In this document: piece after piece, positions 35,823 to 46,713 of the stretch
Layout of the letters: each line of letters begins with the position of its first letter
Position numbering within the stretch: position 1 is the first letter of the stretch
Origin: Limonium bicolor
Taxonomy: Eukaryota; Streptophyta; Magnoliopsida; Caryophyllales; Plumbaginaceae
DNA: 64,000 nt
Reading direction: 5' to 3'
NCBI GenBank assembly: GCA_023374045.1
Contig: CM041777.1
Location: 90,514,300 to 90,578,299, forward strand
The notes under the pieces: generated by a model
What the model saw: the letters and a program-made list of their open reading frames with translations, nothing else
The model's database searches: none
What the model was told of the DNA's origin: nothing
Made by a program: the position numbers and the translations under genes

Positions 35823-37003
35823 ATTGCCCCCAGTATTTTCCCTTAAGACAATCTGAGCTAGAGTTCATGGCAATCGATCGGAACGATCGATTGCCCCCAG
35901 TATTTCCTTTATTAAACGTGCGAACGAGTCTCGTCCTCACAGGGTCAAGGCTATGTTTTTACGTGGTGCTTGCTTCCTAACCTACACTCGGCGTGTTTGG
36001 TGTTTGCACTCGTTCCTCACCCACGGTCACAACTTCTAGACCATTGAATTCGATATTTGATGAATTTACGCATTCGATCTGTTACTTTCACGTGATTAGA
36101 CACACACCTATCAAGTCGGAAGTCTTTAAAGCTTATAACATGGCCATAGGGTGTGATGAATGACAACAGGATCATGGAGGGATATTTGAGGTATGTGGAG
36201 CTTAAATGGTGACCAAAGCTGCAACTTGTGTCTTCTCTCAGATTCATCTTCCTTGTCTTGAAGTCGTCTAGCTGCTTCATGTCGATGTTGTTTTCGAGCT
36301 TCTGGACTTGGACTTTTGAAGTTGTCCTTTACACCATTTCTCTTTTTGTCATTTGGATTTCTTCGAGGCACTTCGGATTGCCTTTTTGTTTTATCCTTTC
36401 TTGACATTTCCTTCGGGGTTCTTGTGTTTCCCGGTTTTGACCTTTGAGAGCTGTTTTTGATGTTAGCTCATTTGATCCTGTGTCCCTCTGGGACCATTTG
36501 CGGATCGCTTCGCCATGCTGATAGCGGCATTGCTTCTCTGGACTGATGAGAATGTTATCTGAGAGTCGGGCTCCTCGCTTCCTTTGGTCACCGGGTCGAA
36601 CATTCATCATTGGCCGGGTTATTTTGTGGAGTTCATAATATCAAAAGGGGATATATGAAAGGCTCAGCGGGGGTGCCTAGGGTTTAACGTCAGGGTTCGC
36701 AAGCTTTTGGCTATGTGGTGTTGTACCTAGGTGCTTCGTCATTCCTGATAGTTGTGTATCCATTCTTTGTTACTTTTCACAGGTCTAAGCGTAAATTTAC
36801 AAATTATCTCCTTCGGTCGGAGTTATGCCGTTTACCCTACCTTTGAATGTGGACTCACCGGAGTCGTGTAAAATGACACGCTCGCTCACTCATGGTTTTC
36901 CCACTCAAGACACTCTCGTGAGATTTTCACTTGGAAACTCGTTCGCACATTTAGACAAAAGATAAAAGACGACGAACTTAAACTTAGATTGCCCCCAGTT
37001 TTT
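35823..37003 (-). other. Three internal polypurine-tract-like boxes
   Basis: On the minus strand ACTGGGGGCAAT occurs at about 35823-35839, 35889-35906 and 36988-37003, resembling the terminal tract GGGGGGCAATC. They may act as extra plus-strand primers or be duplicated 3' ends. Confidence 0.45.
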
Positions 37004-37367
37004 GTTTTGGGGTTTGTGACAACAATTCGATAGATGTGGACTTTGAACCTCTTTGTGGGTTATTTGGATATTATGGGGTGAGTTGTGGTGTTTGGTTAGG
37101 CATGTTCAAATTTTTAGAAACAAGAGACAAGCCGTTCCATTGCTTAGTCAGAAATGATTGCTTCGTGATCCTTTTCCTTAAAAAATCTATTTTGTTTTCC
37201 TTCTTTTTTCGATGAATGAAAATGGTTTGTACAGGAGTTGTGAAAATGGAACTATGATTTTATTTATGAATCATGAAAGGAACGTAAAGATTACAATCAG
37301 AGGTGACTGAAAACTAACTAATAAGCTACTAGGAAAATTTGAAGATGCAAGAAAATGATCTGCACAC

Positions 37368-38694
37368 TTAGAAAAATTGGACTCCTTGCTCGAGGAGGTC
37401 TTGAATCTTGTGCTTCAATGCTCGGCAATTGTCAGCATAATGGCCAGGCAACTGATGGTAGTGGCAGAATTGATTAAGATGCCTCCCCAAATGAGTGGTT
37501 CCTGGCCGAGGGGCCAGGGGCTGTAGCAGGTTTCTCTTCTGAAGCTCTTCAAACGCCCTGACTTGGTGCTCGGCCAATGTTTGGTGAACTCCCTTTGCGA
37601 TGAGTCTCGGCGTGGTAAGGGTATTGTCCTAAGTTTTTGATGCGGAGATCTAGGTCGTTGAACCATATTCACTTCTGGGAAACTGCTTTGAGCGCAAGCT
37701 ACTGTCTGAAGATAAGCCTTTTCTGGTCCTGGCTTAGATAATTTGGAGCCACTGCCGGAGTTTCTTGAGCACTCGAGCTCCAAGCCTTCCTTATGAATCC
37801 TTTCCTCTAGAATACCGACTTGTCCCATCAACATGTCCAAACTCGGAAAGTACATAAATTTTAGCTCATGGTTGTGTTGTTTTCGCATGTTCTCAATTAT
37901 CATGCGGATTTGCTCCTGCTCGTCCATTCTGGTAGGCATGGCTGCAGCCTTTCTCCTCCAACGCTTGATGAAGTCAGACATGGACTCACCGTCTTTCTGT
38001 CGAGTTCCTGCCAGATCGATTCTGGTGACCTCGAGGTTCTTAGCATACTCGAAATGATTTAGGAAAGCCTCGCAAACCTCCTCGTAGGTCTTGTATTCAT
38101 CTTCTGAGTGAGATACCAACGCTGAGGAGTCTCGTCTAGATAGCGAGCAAAAACTTTGGCTTTTTGCATGTCGTTGAGCCCCAAGATGGACTTTCCCGGT
38201 CGAACATAGCCAAATGAATCTGTGGATCTGAGGAACCCTTGTACAAAGCGAGTGTGGGCATCTTCAGCTTGGCGGAAGATCAACCTCGGGATACGATGTC
38301 ATGGAAAGGTAATCGAGGCCAACCGGCTTGCTAGCCTTTTCCATGCGCTCGATCCTTTTCAGAGCCTTCTTGAATTCTGCGGCTAGTTGGTAGTCCGGGA
38401 CGACTTGCCCTACAAATCCTTGTGCATCCTGGGCCTCAACGGAGTTAACTTAACTTCGATGTAGTCGCGCCCGTTCCCAGAGTCGGCTATCTTTCCTGAA
38501 ATGTTTTCCTGATGACCAATCTCAAGGGAATTGATTTTGCTTTTCAACTCTTCGATGATGGTGACATACTTAGCCTCCATGTCATTAGTGGCGGACCTAT
38601 GTTTCTGTTCCATGGCGTCCAAGGCAGCCATGTACCTTTGATCTAAGGCTGCAAACTGGGCCTCCATGCTGACTGGGTTTCCTCCTTCTGCCAT
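37368..38694 (-). pseudogene. gag: Gag of the Tat/Ogre-like element, frameshifted
   Basis: Gag forms the particle that packages element RNA. Reading on the minus strand it starts at ATG 38694 with MAEGGNPVSMEAQFAALDQ and an acidic coiled-coil-like N-terminus. It then needs shifts to reach the capsid core: ARYLDETPQRWYL (38190-38150), then a frame from 38119 with YKTYEEVCEAFLNHF and SMSDFIKRWRRKAAAMP. After another shift it ends with a nucleocapsid motif, FCHYHQLPGHYADNC (C-x2-H-x4-H-x4-C, the Tat/Ogre variant), and a stop near 37368. The two or three shifts are small, so either decay or sequence error is possible. A TR-GAG element needs RT and integrase in trans whether or not gag is intact. 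Confidence 0.8.
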
Positions 38695-39662
38695 ACTTTG
38701 GATTCGGTTCGGGTTTATCTGTTGGAAAAACAGTGGACTGAGCTAAAATTCTGGGCGGTGAAGAAGTTCTAGGTAAAAACTTGTTTGGGCCGCAAGAAAA
38801 GCATATGAGCTGGAATGATCCCTAGATCACAAATGGGCCTAACTTTCTTTGGGTCAGAGAAGATGGTTGCTAAGCTGACAAAGATTTTACTTGCAGGATT
38901 TGTGAGCTATTTCAAGTTCAGGTGGATTTCTTTTTATGGGCCTAGAACTAATTGGATAATTCAAACTGGTCCAGAAGAGAAATCACCTAAGTCTAAGCTT
39001 TTGGGCCGAAGCCCGAACGACTCACATGTTAAACCAAACAGGGCCTCTGGGCCGCAAACAAATAGAGTTGCCAATTCGTGTTGGGCTAGGTTGATGTAGG
39101 AGAAGTTCCTATCAATCTCTAGGCGGGGTAGTGGCCGATCATACAAGCAAACAAGGCCCACACAAATTCAACATGTCCTCACTTGACGGTTAAATCAACT
39201 TGGGAATGGATCGATCCGGAGAGGTGCTTGGGGCTTGGGCCCAGGTTACCACAAAGGAATAGGGCTTGCACGCTATTCTCTTTGGGCTTCCCCACTTTTT
39301 CACATCACTGTTAAGTGTGCGTCTACGGTCGGGTCTTTGAATGACCAAACATTGGGCTTGGTAAGGGTACTGCCAGGAAAACGCTTGGGGCTAAGGCCCA
39401 GGTATTAAGGGGGTGTGGTTAGACGACACCCTCCTCTTTTCCCTCGCTTATTCACATCACCTAAAAGTGTGAGTCCCTGACAGGGGACCCTCAACGGGTC
39501 CCGGGTGAAATTGGCTTGCATGGACCCTCGCTCTCATATGATGCAAGGGTGCAAAAATAAAGTGCGCACAAAAGTAAACAAACAACATAGTAGAAGCCAT
39601 AAATAAACATTTTCAAGTTAAGCCCTCTCTCTTAAAATCAAACAAGTTAAAATAAGAAGTTT
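38695..39662 (-). other. 5' leader of the TR-GAG element
   Basis: About 1 kb between primer site and gag, with no convincing open frame. It contains repeated GGGCTTGGGCCCAGG-like words. Ogre-type elements often have an extra ORF here; I do not see one. Confidence 0.55.
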
Positions 39663-39681
39663 GTCCCCAGCAGAGTCGCCA
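39663..39681 (-). other. Primer-binding site (tRNA-Arg type)
   Basis: On the minus strand TGGCGACTCTGCTGGGGAC starts three bases after the 5' LTR. It complements the 3' end of a plant tRNA-Arg as I remember that sequence, the primer typical of Tat/Ogre elements. Confidence 0.75.
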
Positions 39682-40114
39682 GTCTGTGAGCCTCGATTTT
39701 AAACCCTATCCTATGTTGAATAAAGTTGATTAGGATCTAAACGGGTTTTAGGTCCACTTATAACCTAAGATTAATAACTATGTCACATAACAATAATTAT
39801 TAAAACCTAAGCTAGCTCACTGGAACCTATTATGAGTCGCCACCTAATTTTGACCTAGATTAAATTAGGAAAGGAGAGTTCGGGTTCGGGGGCTTGATAT
39901 TTGACTTATTTAGGGTTCAATTACTTTCATTACCCTTCCTAGGTCGTTTTTCCTCTACTCAGTTTATTACGGCTTACTACAAAGTCGTTTTTAACCTAAG
40001 TGCGCGCTTCTGTTTTTTTTTTTGTTTTTATCATTTTTTGACAGAAAGACAAAGTGAAATTGAAGCTACCTAAACTAGGGTTTCGGAGGCAGAATTAGGT
40101 CAAATTTCATTTCC

Positions 40115-40370
40115 GTCCGTAGCCACGGACCTAATGTCCGAAACCACGGACCCTAGTTAACCTAAATACACAGAAAAGTCGAAATTAAAGGAAAACAAAA
40201 ATTCGCAAGTCCGGGGCCACGGACAGGATGTCCGTGGGCCCGGACATTATTAGAAAAACCTAAATTTTGAATTTTTAAAATCCCGCCGCCGTCCGTGGGT
40301 GTCCGTGTCTCGGACAACGCGTCCGAGGTCCCGGACCATAGGTCCGAGGTCACGGACCACCCACGGACAG
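40115..40370 (-). repeat. GTCCG/CGGAC palindrome island, 5' LTR copy
   Basis: Partner of the island at 32726-32980, with the same clusters and a few single-base differences. Confidence 0.7.
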
Positions 40371-40948
40371 GGGTTTTCAGAAGGTTCCCGAGGGTGTTTT
40401 GAGCTCAAATTTTATGGTGTGTAGCCTGAAAGATGTACAAGACGTTAGTGATTGAAAGTTTTCAATTTGAATTCGAATTAAGCACGAAACTTAGCAAACA
40501 AGTTATCTGACAGAGGCTTAAATAAACAGCAATACAGAAGCCTACGAAGGTTAGTTTGAGCCCAAATTTTGAGGCAAGACAGATAATACCGTGGTGAATC
40601 AGGGAAGTGGAGTTTCTACCTGTTTTACCTTCGGATTCACAACGTTTCTTCACACCGGGACTCGTCGAGTGCTCCGTTGATGGCAGACCCGAGAGGATTT
40701 CGACCCAAGCTTCTGGTTGTTGGTTGTTCTTGCTGTTCTTCAGGTTTTAGAGGTGTTTTTGTGAGGTTTTGATGGTTATTGGTGCTTTGGGGATTGGAAA
40801 ACGTGTTTAGATGGTGATTTCGGGGGACTTTCAGTATGATTTGGGTGGCCGGGTGTTGGAAACGTGAGAGAGAGAGAGGAGGCCGTGTTTTCTGACTCTC
40901 TAGGGTTCTTCAGCATGTGAGGTTCTGATTTTATCCAAAAACCTATCC

Positions 40949-40958
40949 CCTTATATAG
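40949..40958 (-). promoter_or_regulatory. TATA-like box in the TR-GAG 5' LTR
   Basis: Minus strand CTATATAAGG, conserved in both LTRs. It is a plausible core promoter for the element transcript. Confidence 0.5.
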
Positions 40959-41708
40959 ACTTCCTTAAGATAAGAGAATCTAGTAAAGTAAGATTTTTCG
41001 ATATTTTAACTAAGTAACTTCCCAAAGGAATTTTGCTATGAAATTTTAACCACATGTCAAGAATGGATATTATGAATTTTCTGAGGTGGAAACGAATTTT
41101 TTTGGATATTGGAATATTTTTAAATTCAATTTCTCGTCAGATTCAGTCAGAAATTGCTAGAAAATTATTGGAAATTTGAAAAATCAAAATTCCAACGCCA
41201 TTATGGCCCCAAATGTCATCCTCTATCATGGGTTAAAATATCAAAGCATTTCGAGCTGATTTGGGCACCCTCTGGAGGAGAGAGAAAACCTATAGGAGAA
41301 CCCAGAAGCCTTAAAAACTACGAAAACGCCCCTGACAATGACGAAACTGCTCCTCAGCCCTGGAACACACCGATCGAGCCGAATCCCTCATTACCCGATC
41401 AAATATCCCTCACGACACCAAAACCTTGCAGACCCTAACCAGGGGGTCAAATTTTGGGTATAACAGGTTTGTGTGTGAATTTTTGGACTAACTCTTTCGT
41501 GACTATGGTCTTCACTCTGATGAAAGCAAAAGGGGGAAGCGGTGAATCCCGTCTGGTGTACGGGTGACTCTGTTGTTGCTTTAAAACTGCTTTCAGATTT
41601 TTTACTGCTGGATCGTGTGGTCTAGTACTATAACTGCTCTATATACTATGCTTTATCCTGCCTGTTACACTGCCAATTCTATATTTGCTTACCTGGAGTC
41701 CCTCTACG

Positions 41709-42032
41709 ATCAGGCAGAAGCTTATTGATGGCACATTCGAGGGTCAAAAATATGATTTCCGACTCCACGACGATGACCTGATTAGGCTGAATGGCCGACT
41801 GTGTATCCCAAGGAGTAGCGCTGAGCTGAAAGAGCGTATACTGAGTGAATCCCACTGTTCTACAACTTCGATTCACCCCAGAGCTTCAAAGATGTATAAG
41901 GACATGAAACGTTATTTTTGGTGGGCTGGCATGAAAAAGGATGTGAGTGAATATGTTGTGAGGTGTCTCACTTGTCAGAAGGTCAAGTTTGAGCACCGAC
42001 GGCCAGGTGGTATGGTACAGCCAATGCCAGTG
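41709..42032 (+). pseudogene. Tekay pol fragment: integrase zinc-binding region
   Basis: The plus-strand frame from about 41712 begins [11 protein letters not shown] and runs through [11 protein letters not shown] and the CLTCQ pair to MVQPMP, matching the end of RNase H and the HHCC zinc domain of the element at 61433-63025. It stops at 42032, where a Copia LTR begins. Its first residue lies within three residues of the last residue of the minus-strand pol at 42995, so the two pieces look like one element separated by an inversion. Confidence 0.85.
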
Positions 42033-42851
42033 TGTAGGATCGGGTGGCTAACTCAAACCAACCAAAGGTGTGAGTCTAAGAGTTGGTTTGACTCAATCAG
42101 TCTTTGTGAGTGAGAAACACTCTATGATGTAGAGGCACTCAATCGAATTGATTAAACTAAGGGTGCGGAAGACTTCGAAGTAATTGAAACGAAATGATGC
42201 TAGAAAGATAAAAGGACTCTGTGGAACTCAACAAGATACACAAATAAGCTATTTCATTTCCTGGTCAAATAAAACAACTTACAAATGCCCACTAAGTAGA
42301 AAGGATCTACTTAGCGTTTTTTCACCCACTCACCCAATACACTTTCTGATCAGATCAATGGTAAGCGTATCGAAACTAGGATCTTCCTAGGCAGAGTCTA
42401 TCTAGATGCACTAACTAGCTTTGTACGTATTCTCTCTCTCTAGCTTACAAAGCAGTTCTTTCTCTCTCTCTAAACTTTGAAATATATCTCAGTGAAAGCA
42501 CACTTGAAACTAGCTACTACATAACCTATTTATACTAGCATTACAACCGGCAGGTCGAGGGAGTTAGTTCTGCAAATACCGGAACTAACTTAGGGGCAAC
42601 GTCCAACGTCTTTAAGTGGTCTTCTTACTTGGGTCGTGAACTTCGGGTGTGATGGGAGGACTTTATGACCGTTGTGGCGTTTGAAGCATTCCGGAGTTAA
42701 CTCCTTACTATTCACAACGGCACGGGAGAGTCTATGAAGTCTCCTTAGTTGCATGGACTCCATTGAAGTGGCTCACTCTTTGTATCTGACTAAAGATGAT
42801 TAACTCTGTCGAGGTGATTGGCTATCTCTGCAACACTCTAATGTCCCAACA
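42033..42851 (-). mobile_element. Copia-type 3' LTR
   Basis: Plus-strand TGTAGGATCGGG...ATGTCCCAACA (819 bp), reading on the minus strand from TGTTGGGACATT to CGATCCTACA. Immediately beyond the start lies, on the minus strand, GCAACAAGGGGGAAAC, the usual Copia polypurine tract preceded by the characteristic TATCATCAGCAACAAGG stretch. A TATA box (TATAAATAGG, minus strand, 42525-42534) lies inside. No second LTR or Copia pol is present, so it is a truncated element. Confidence 0.75.
42525..42534 (-). promoter_or_regulatory. TATA box of the Copia LTR
   Basis: TATAAATAGG on the minus strand, followed downstream by a GA-rich leader, as in a typical LTR promoter. Confidence 0.55.
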
Positions 42852-42994
42852 GTTTCCCCCTTGTTGCTGATGATAGCAAACCTCCGTGAATCCCGATGGA
42901 GTCAATCCTGAAATGAAAAACAGAAACACAAAGAACTAGGGAACCGACCCTGTAAAAGTTCCCCCTTAACGGCAGCAGTAGTATTTGAGTTCAA
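42852..42994 (-). other. Residual Copia interior with polypurine tract
   Basis: Only about 140 bp of Copia-like interior remain before Tekay RNase H sequence starts at 42995. A second AAGGGGGAACTTTT-like tract is at about 42955-42972 on the minus strand. Confidence 0.5.
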
Positions 42995-44859
42995 AGACTC
43001 TAACATGTACTGATCCGTGATCTGAGCACTCCACACCAATTCAACCAAGCTAGAATGAGAGACTAGCGAATGGAGAGAGTGTGCTCGGCGACTCAACGTG
43101 CAGCTACCACATTTGCTTTACCCTCTTTGTACTGCAGGTTGATGTCGTAGTCGTTTAAGAACTCAACCCACTTTCTTTGCCTCATGTTCAACTCTTTCTG
43201 AGTGAACAAGTACTTCAAACTCTTGTGGTCTGAATAAATTGTCACGTTTACCCCATACAATTGATGTCACCACATCTTCAGTGTGAAGACAATGGCACCC
43301 AATTCTAAGTCGTGGGTAGGGTAGTTCTCTTCATGCTTCTTCAGCTGTCGGGAGGCGTATGCTACAACCTTCCCGTATTGCATCAATACACAACCCATAC
43401 CTCTTCCAGATGCGTCGCAGTAGACCTCAAAACCATCTGTGCCGTCTGGTATTGTCAGGACTGGTGCAGAGGTAAGAGCATCCTTGAGACTCTGGAAAGA
43501 ACTCTCACAGTCGATTGTCCACTCGAATGGTGCATCCTTCTTCATCAAGGAAGTCATCGGCTTCGAAACACTGGAGAAGTCCTTCACAAACCTCCTGTAA
43601 TATCCTGCCAGACCGAGGAAGCTCCAGATGTCGGTAACTGTCTTCGGCCTAGGCCAGGTGTGCACTGCATCTATCTTGGCCAGATCAACAGTGATCCCAG
43701 CCTCGGAAATAACATGACCAAGGAATGAAACTTGTTTAACCAGAATTCACACTTAGAGAATTTGGCATACAACCGATTTTGTCTCAACGTCTGCAACACA
43801 CTTCTCAGGTGGCTTTCATGCACAAGAATATCGTCGATGAAGACTACTAACGACTTGTCCAACTAATCTCGGAACAAGCGGTTCATTAAATCCATAAACT
43901 TGGCTGGTGCTTTGGATAAACCAAACGGCATAACCGTGAACTCATAGTGACCGTATCTAGTTCGGAATGCGGTCTGCTCAATGTAACCCTCTCAAATAGC
44001 GATCTGATGGTAACCAGATCGTAAGTCAATCTTGGAGAATACTGATGCTGCTTTCAACTGGTCAAATAATTCGTCAATTCATGGTAAAGGATAACGGTTC
44101 TTCACCGTAACTGCATTCAGCTCTCCGTAGTTGATGCAGAGGCGGAGGCTACCATCCTTCTTCTTTACGAAGAGGACCGGCGCTTCCCATGGCTAAACAC
44201 TCGGGTGAATAAATCCCTTGTCGAGTAGGTATCTCAGCTGCTCTTTGTGCTCTATCATTTCAGCTGGAGCCATACGGTAGGGCGCCTTTGCTATTGGTCC
44301 AGTTCCCGACACCAATTCAATTTTAAGCTCTACTTCCCGTGCTGGCGACATGCCCAGCAGTTCCTTAGGAAAGACATCAGGAAACTCCGACACTACCGAA
44401 CACATCTGGGCTAAACTCTGGATCTCTTTCTATGTCCTGGACATAGCAGAGGTATACATCACTCCCCCTTCACAACTCCCGACACATACACATAGCGCAG
44501 ATAATCTGAGTCGAAGGCTCCTTGGGCCTCTGGCGGTATGAGATGGTACCCCCAGTCGGACTGCAAAGAAGCAGACGATGCTCGGCACATAGGATTCGAC
44601 CCTTGTACAGCTCCAACCAGTTCATCCCTACAATAACATCAAACCCAAGTCCATCGAACTCTATCATGTCGATCGGAAACTCTTCATCCCTGATCCGTAC
44701 AACAGCACCTCGGTGATAGCGAGTACACTTGATCCGTTCTCTCGAACAAGATCGCTGCGTCCACGCCATTGACTGGAAAGGTACCGGTGAGAATAGTGCC
44801 GCTTCTGCCAGCTTCAGCCTCATTACACACTCCCAGTATACCTCCCTTTCTGAGTGCAC
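42995..44859 (-). pseudogene. pol: Pol of the minus Tekay element: PR (active site deleted), RT, RNase H
   Basis: Segments in order are the protease flanks (about 44859-44530), the linker and RT start ([16 protein letters not shown], 44400), RT with FIDDILV (about 43835), and RNase H ([23 protein letters not shown], about 43440-43290) to DQYM at 42995. Compared with the plus element it has lost about 95 nt at about 44743, removing the DSGA protease active site and following residues. It has also lost seven codons right after FIDDILV and has several stops and shifts. Confidence 0.87.
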
Positions 44860-45047
44860 AGCCTAATTCAGTTCACAAACTCATAAGTACACAGTAACAA
44901 TACGGTTCATATACTCCAAAACAACGTCTCTTTATTCATTATCATACTCTTTACACCATAGGTTGGTTTACACTATCAACATAACTAACATATACGTAAC
45001 ATCCTTAACATTCAACTGGCTTCACCCATTACATGGTTACACAAGGC

Positions 45048-45788
45048 TTAGAATTGCTGAAATGTCAAATTTAAACGTCTGGGTTTCATGTGTGTGGCAT
45101 TAATTACTGTCGAAGGTGCGGTATTCAGTTTGATCTTCATGTTACCGTGAAATAACATCCTTCACTGCCCACCCATGATTAACACATCTCCTGACTTCAA
45201 CACTAACTACTTTGCGAGATCAGCACGCTTCTGCTCACCATACACAAACACCACGGTATCACCAATGGACCAAGACACCACGGGTACTCCCTTACTCAAA
45301 GACTCGGGTGTTTCGTCCTTATCTTGGTGTAGACCTAACCGTCTACCTTTCTCGTAGAAGTTCACAATACACAAATCTGCTTCAACACTCGGAATTGGTT
45401 CCAATTCAACTTACTGAGCAATTCCCACGGCGTAATTAAAGACCGCAAGGAACTCCTCAGGTATACTCGGTACTGTTGCTCCGTCTTCCACTCGCTTGTC
45501 CTAATATATCTTGGTGTAAGGGTTCCAGTCCTTACCCATGCACATCATCTTCAACTTCATCCTTAATCCACTCGGATATTCGGGTGTGTAGAAACCTCCA
45601 GGTGCTACTCCCAGTTCGTCGCATCATCGTATTATGTGGATTTGTGCTTCGGGTGTCAAGTATCCACTTAATAATATCATACCTGGCTGGATAACCTGAC
45701 ATTGCTCCTTCGGGAATTTGGTGATGTTGATGGTGGTTTCCTTCGGAGTTTGGTGTGGGTGGGATTGGATAACAAATATTGAAGGTTC
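45048..45788 (-). pseudogene. AlkB-type 2OG-Fe(II) dioxygenase domain in the minus Tekay element
   Basis: AlkB enzymes oxidatively remove methyl groups from nucleic acids using 2-oxoglutarate and Fe(II). One frame from GAA at 45788 reads QCQVIQPGMILL, PGGFYTPEYPSG, MMCMGKDWNPYTK and then DLCIVNFYEKGRRLGLHQD, the plant ALKBH1-like pattern with the HxD iron ligands (HQD). VSWSIGDTVVFVYGEQ follows. In-frame stops occur after IIR, after TKIY, after RADLAK and after GGQ. The distal His (LFHGN) is present, but the last Arg of R-x5-R is Gln (RLNLTFQ). The domain sits between the Gag zinc knuckles and the protease, as in the other Tekay copy. Confidence 0.85.
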
Positions 45789-46278
45789 CTAAGGTTTATA
45801 ATTATCTAACTTAGGTAATTTATACATTATACTTTAACTTTTCACTCATATGGTTGTTCATTTAGACTTGCTAACACTCATGCATGAAATACGGTAAGCA
45901 GTCAATTACTTCACTCAACGGTTAAGGTAGTACCTGGTCTAGAAGAGGGTCCTGCAGCCTCTGACCGGTCTACCACATTCAGGGTGGCCTTGCTGGATCC
46001 TGACCCCTTCCCCTTCTGGGAGTTCGTGTTCCCCTTATTAGAGGACAGTTGGTTGGTCACTTTCGGGCCTTCAGTGATCACGGTGGCCTTACCCTTCGAT
46101 TGCCCCTTAGGCCTATAGTTTTCACATTTGGGGTTCTGGTAGCACTCATAGTCACGGTGCCCCATCTTCTAGAAGTAGCGACACTGCACATTGTTTCCCT
46201 TGCAGTCCTTGCTGGGGTGGTCTCCTTTGCACCACTTACAATAGTAGTGGCGATCGGATCTAGAGCCCGTGCTAGCTG

Positions 46279-46358
46279 CTATAACATTACACCATCAATA
46301 CACACTTCATAACATATCAACACACATTTAAACTCTGGTACACGGAATTAGCAGTTAC
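46279..46358 (-). other. Gag intron 2 (minus Tekay)
   Basis: 80 bp with GTAACTGC donor after AAGG and GTTATAG acceptor before CAGCTAGC. Splicing joins AAG-GCA in frame, exactly as in the sister element. Confidence 0.65.
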
Positions 46359-46616
46359 CCTTGGGCGGGTGAGAGCGTAGGGGCTTTGCCGCATAGGCAT
46401 ACGTGAGCTCCAGTGGCACCTCAGCAGTGGTGGTCTGGGATTGGCCTTTGCCCCCTGTTGCTGGCCCTTCTGGGACTGGGGATAAGGTTTCTTCTTCTTT
46501 CCTCCCCCGTACCGTTGCGTGACCTAACCCTCGCTCGAAGCCTTGCGCTTATGCGCATTCTCCTCGTCCCTCAGACCGACGGTGATCTCTACTATAGCAG
46601 CGGTATGATAGCACTC

Positions 46617-46713
46617 CTATTATTTAGGGTGTTAGTTATGCCCCGCAAATCAAACTCATAATCACATTCACACATTATACGTACTTATTCACATCACATT
46701 GTAGTTCCATTAC
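46617..46713 (-). other. Gag intron 1 (minus Tekay)
   Basis: 97 bp with donor CAG/GTAATG and acceptor AATAATAG/GAGTGC. Unspliced RNA hits a stop about 12 codons into the intron (after VNKYV). Confidence 0.65.

Larger units (their letters stand above)
34096..37367 (-). other. 3' untranslated region of the TR-GAG element
   Basis: About 3.3 kb between gag and the 3' LTR. It holds three tandem-repeat blocks and three internal GGGGGCAAT boxes. Two overlapping Lys/Arg-rich minus-strand frames (36610-36126) match nothing I recognise. No pol is visible. Confidence 0.65.
32295..41465 (-). mobile_element. Tat/Ogre-like gag-only LTR retrotransposon (TR-GAG type)
   Basis: The element is 9.17 kb with two LTRs of exactly 1781 bp (32295-34075 and 39685-41465), a tRNA-Arg-type primer site next to the right LTR and a G-rich tract next to the left LTR, so it reads on the minus strand. 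The only recognised coding region is gag (37368-38694). No protease, RT, RNase H or integrase motif is found in the 3.3 kb downstream of gag, which holds tandem repeats instead. LTR retrotransposons keeping only gag have been described in plants as TR-GAG. The flanking bases (ATACC left, GGTTT right) do not form a TSD, so one flank was probably rearranged after insertion. Confidence 0.87.
39685..41465 (-). repeat. 5' LTR of the TR-GAG element
   Basis: Plus-strand TGTGAGCCTCGATT...GGGTATAACA, the same length as the 3' LTR. It holds the palindrome island at 40115-40370 and a TATA-like box at about 40949-40958. Confidence 0.93.

Noticed and set aside
36126..36610. Two overlapping basic minus-strand frames downstream of TR-GAG gag
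   Set aside because: No retroelement domain visible; possible residue of an accessory ORF, but not supportable.
32290..41470. TSD for the TR-GAG element
   Set aside because: ATACC and GGTTT do not match and the disrupted LTR does not resume on the right, so no duplication can be claimed.
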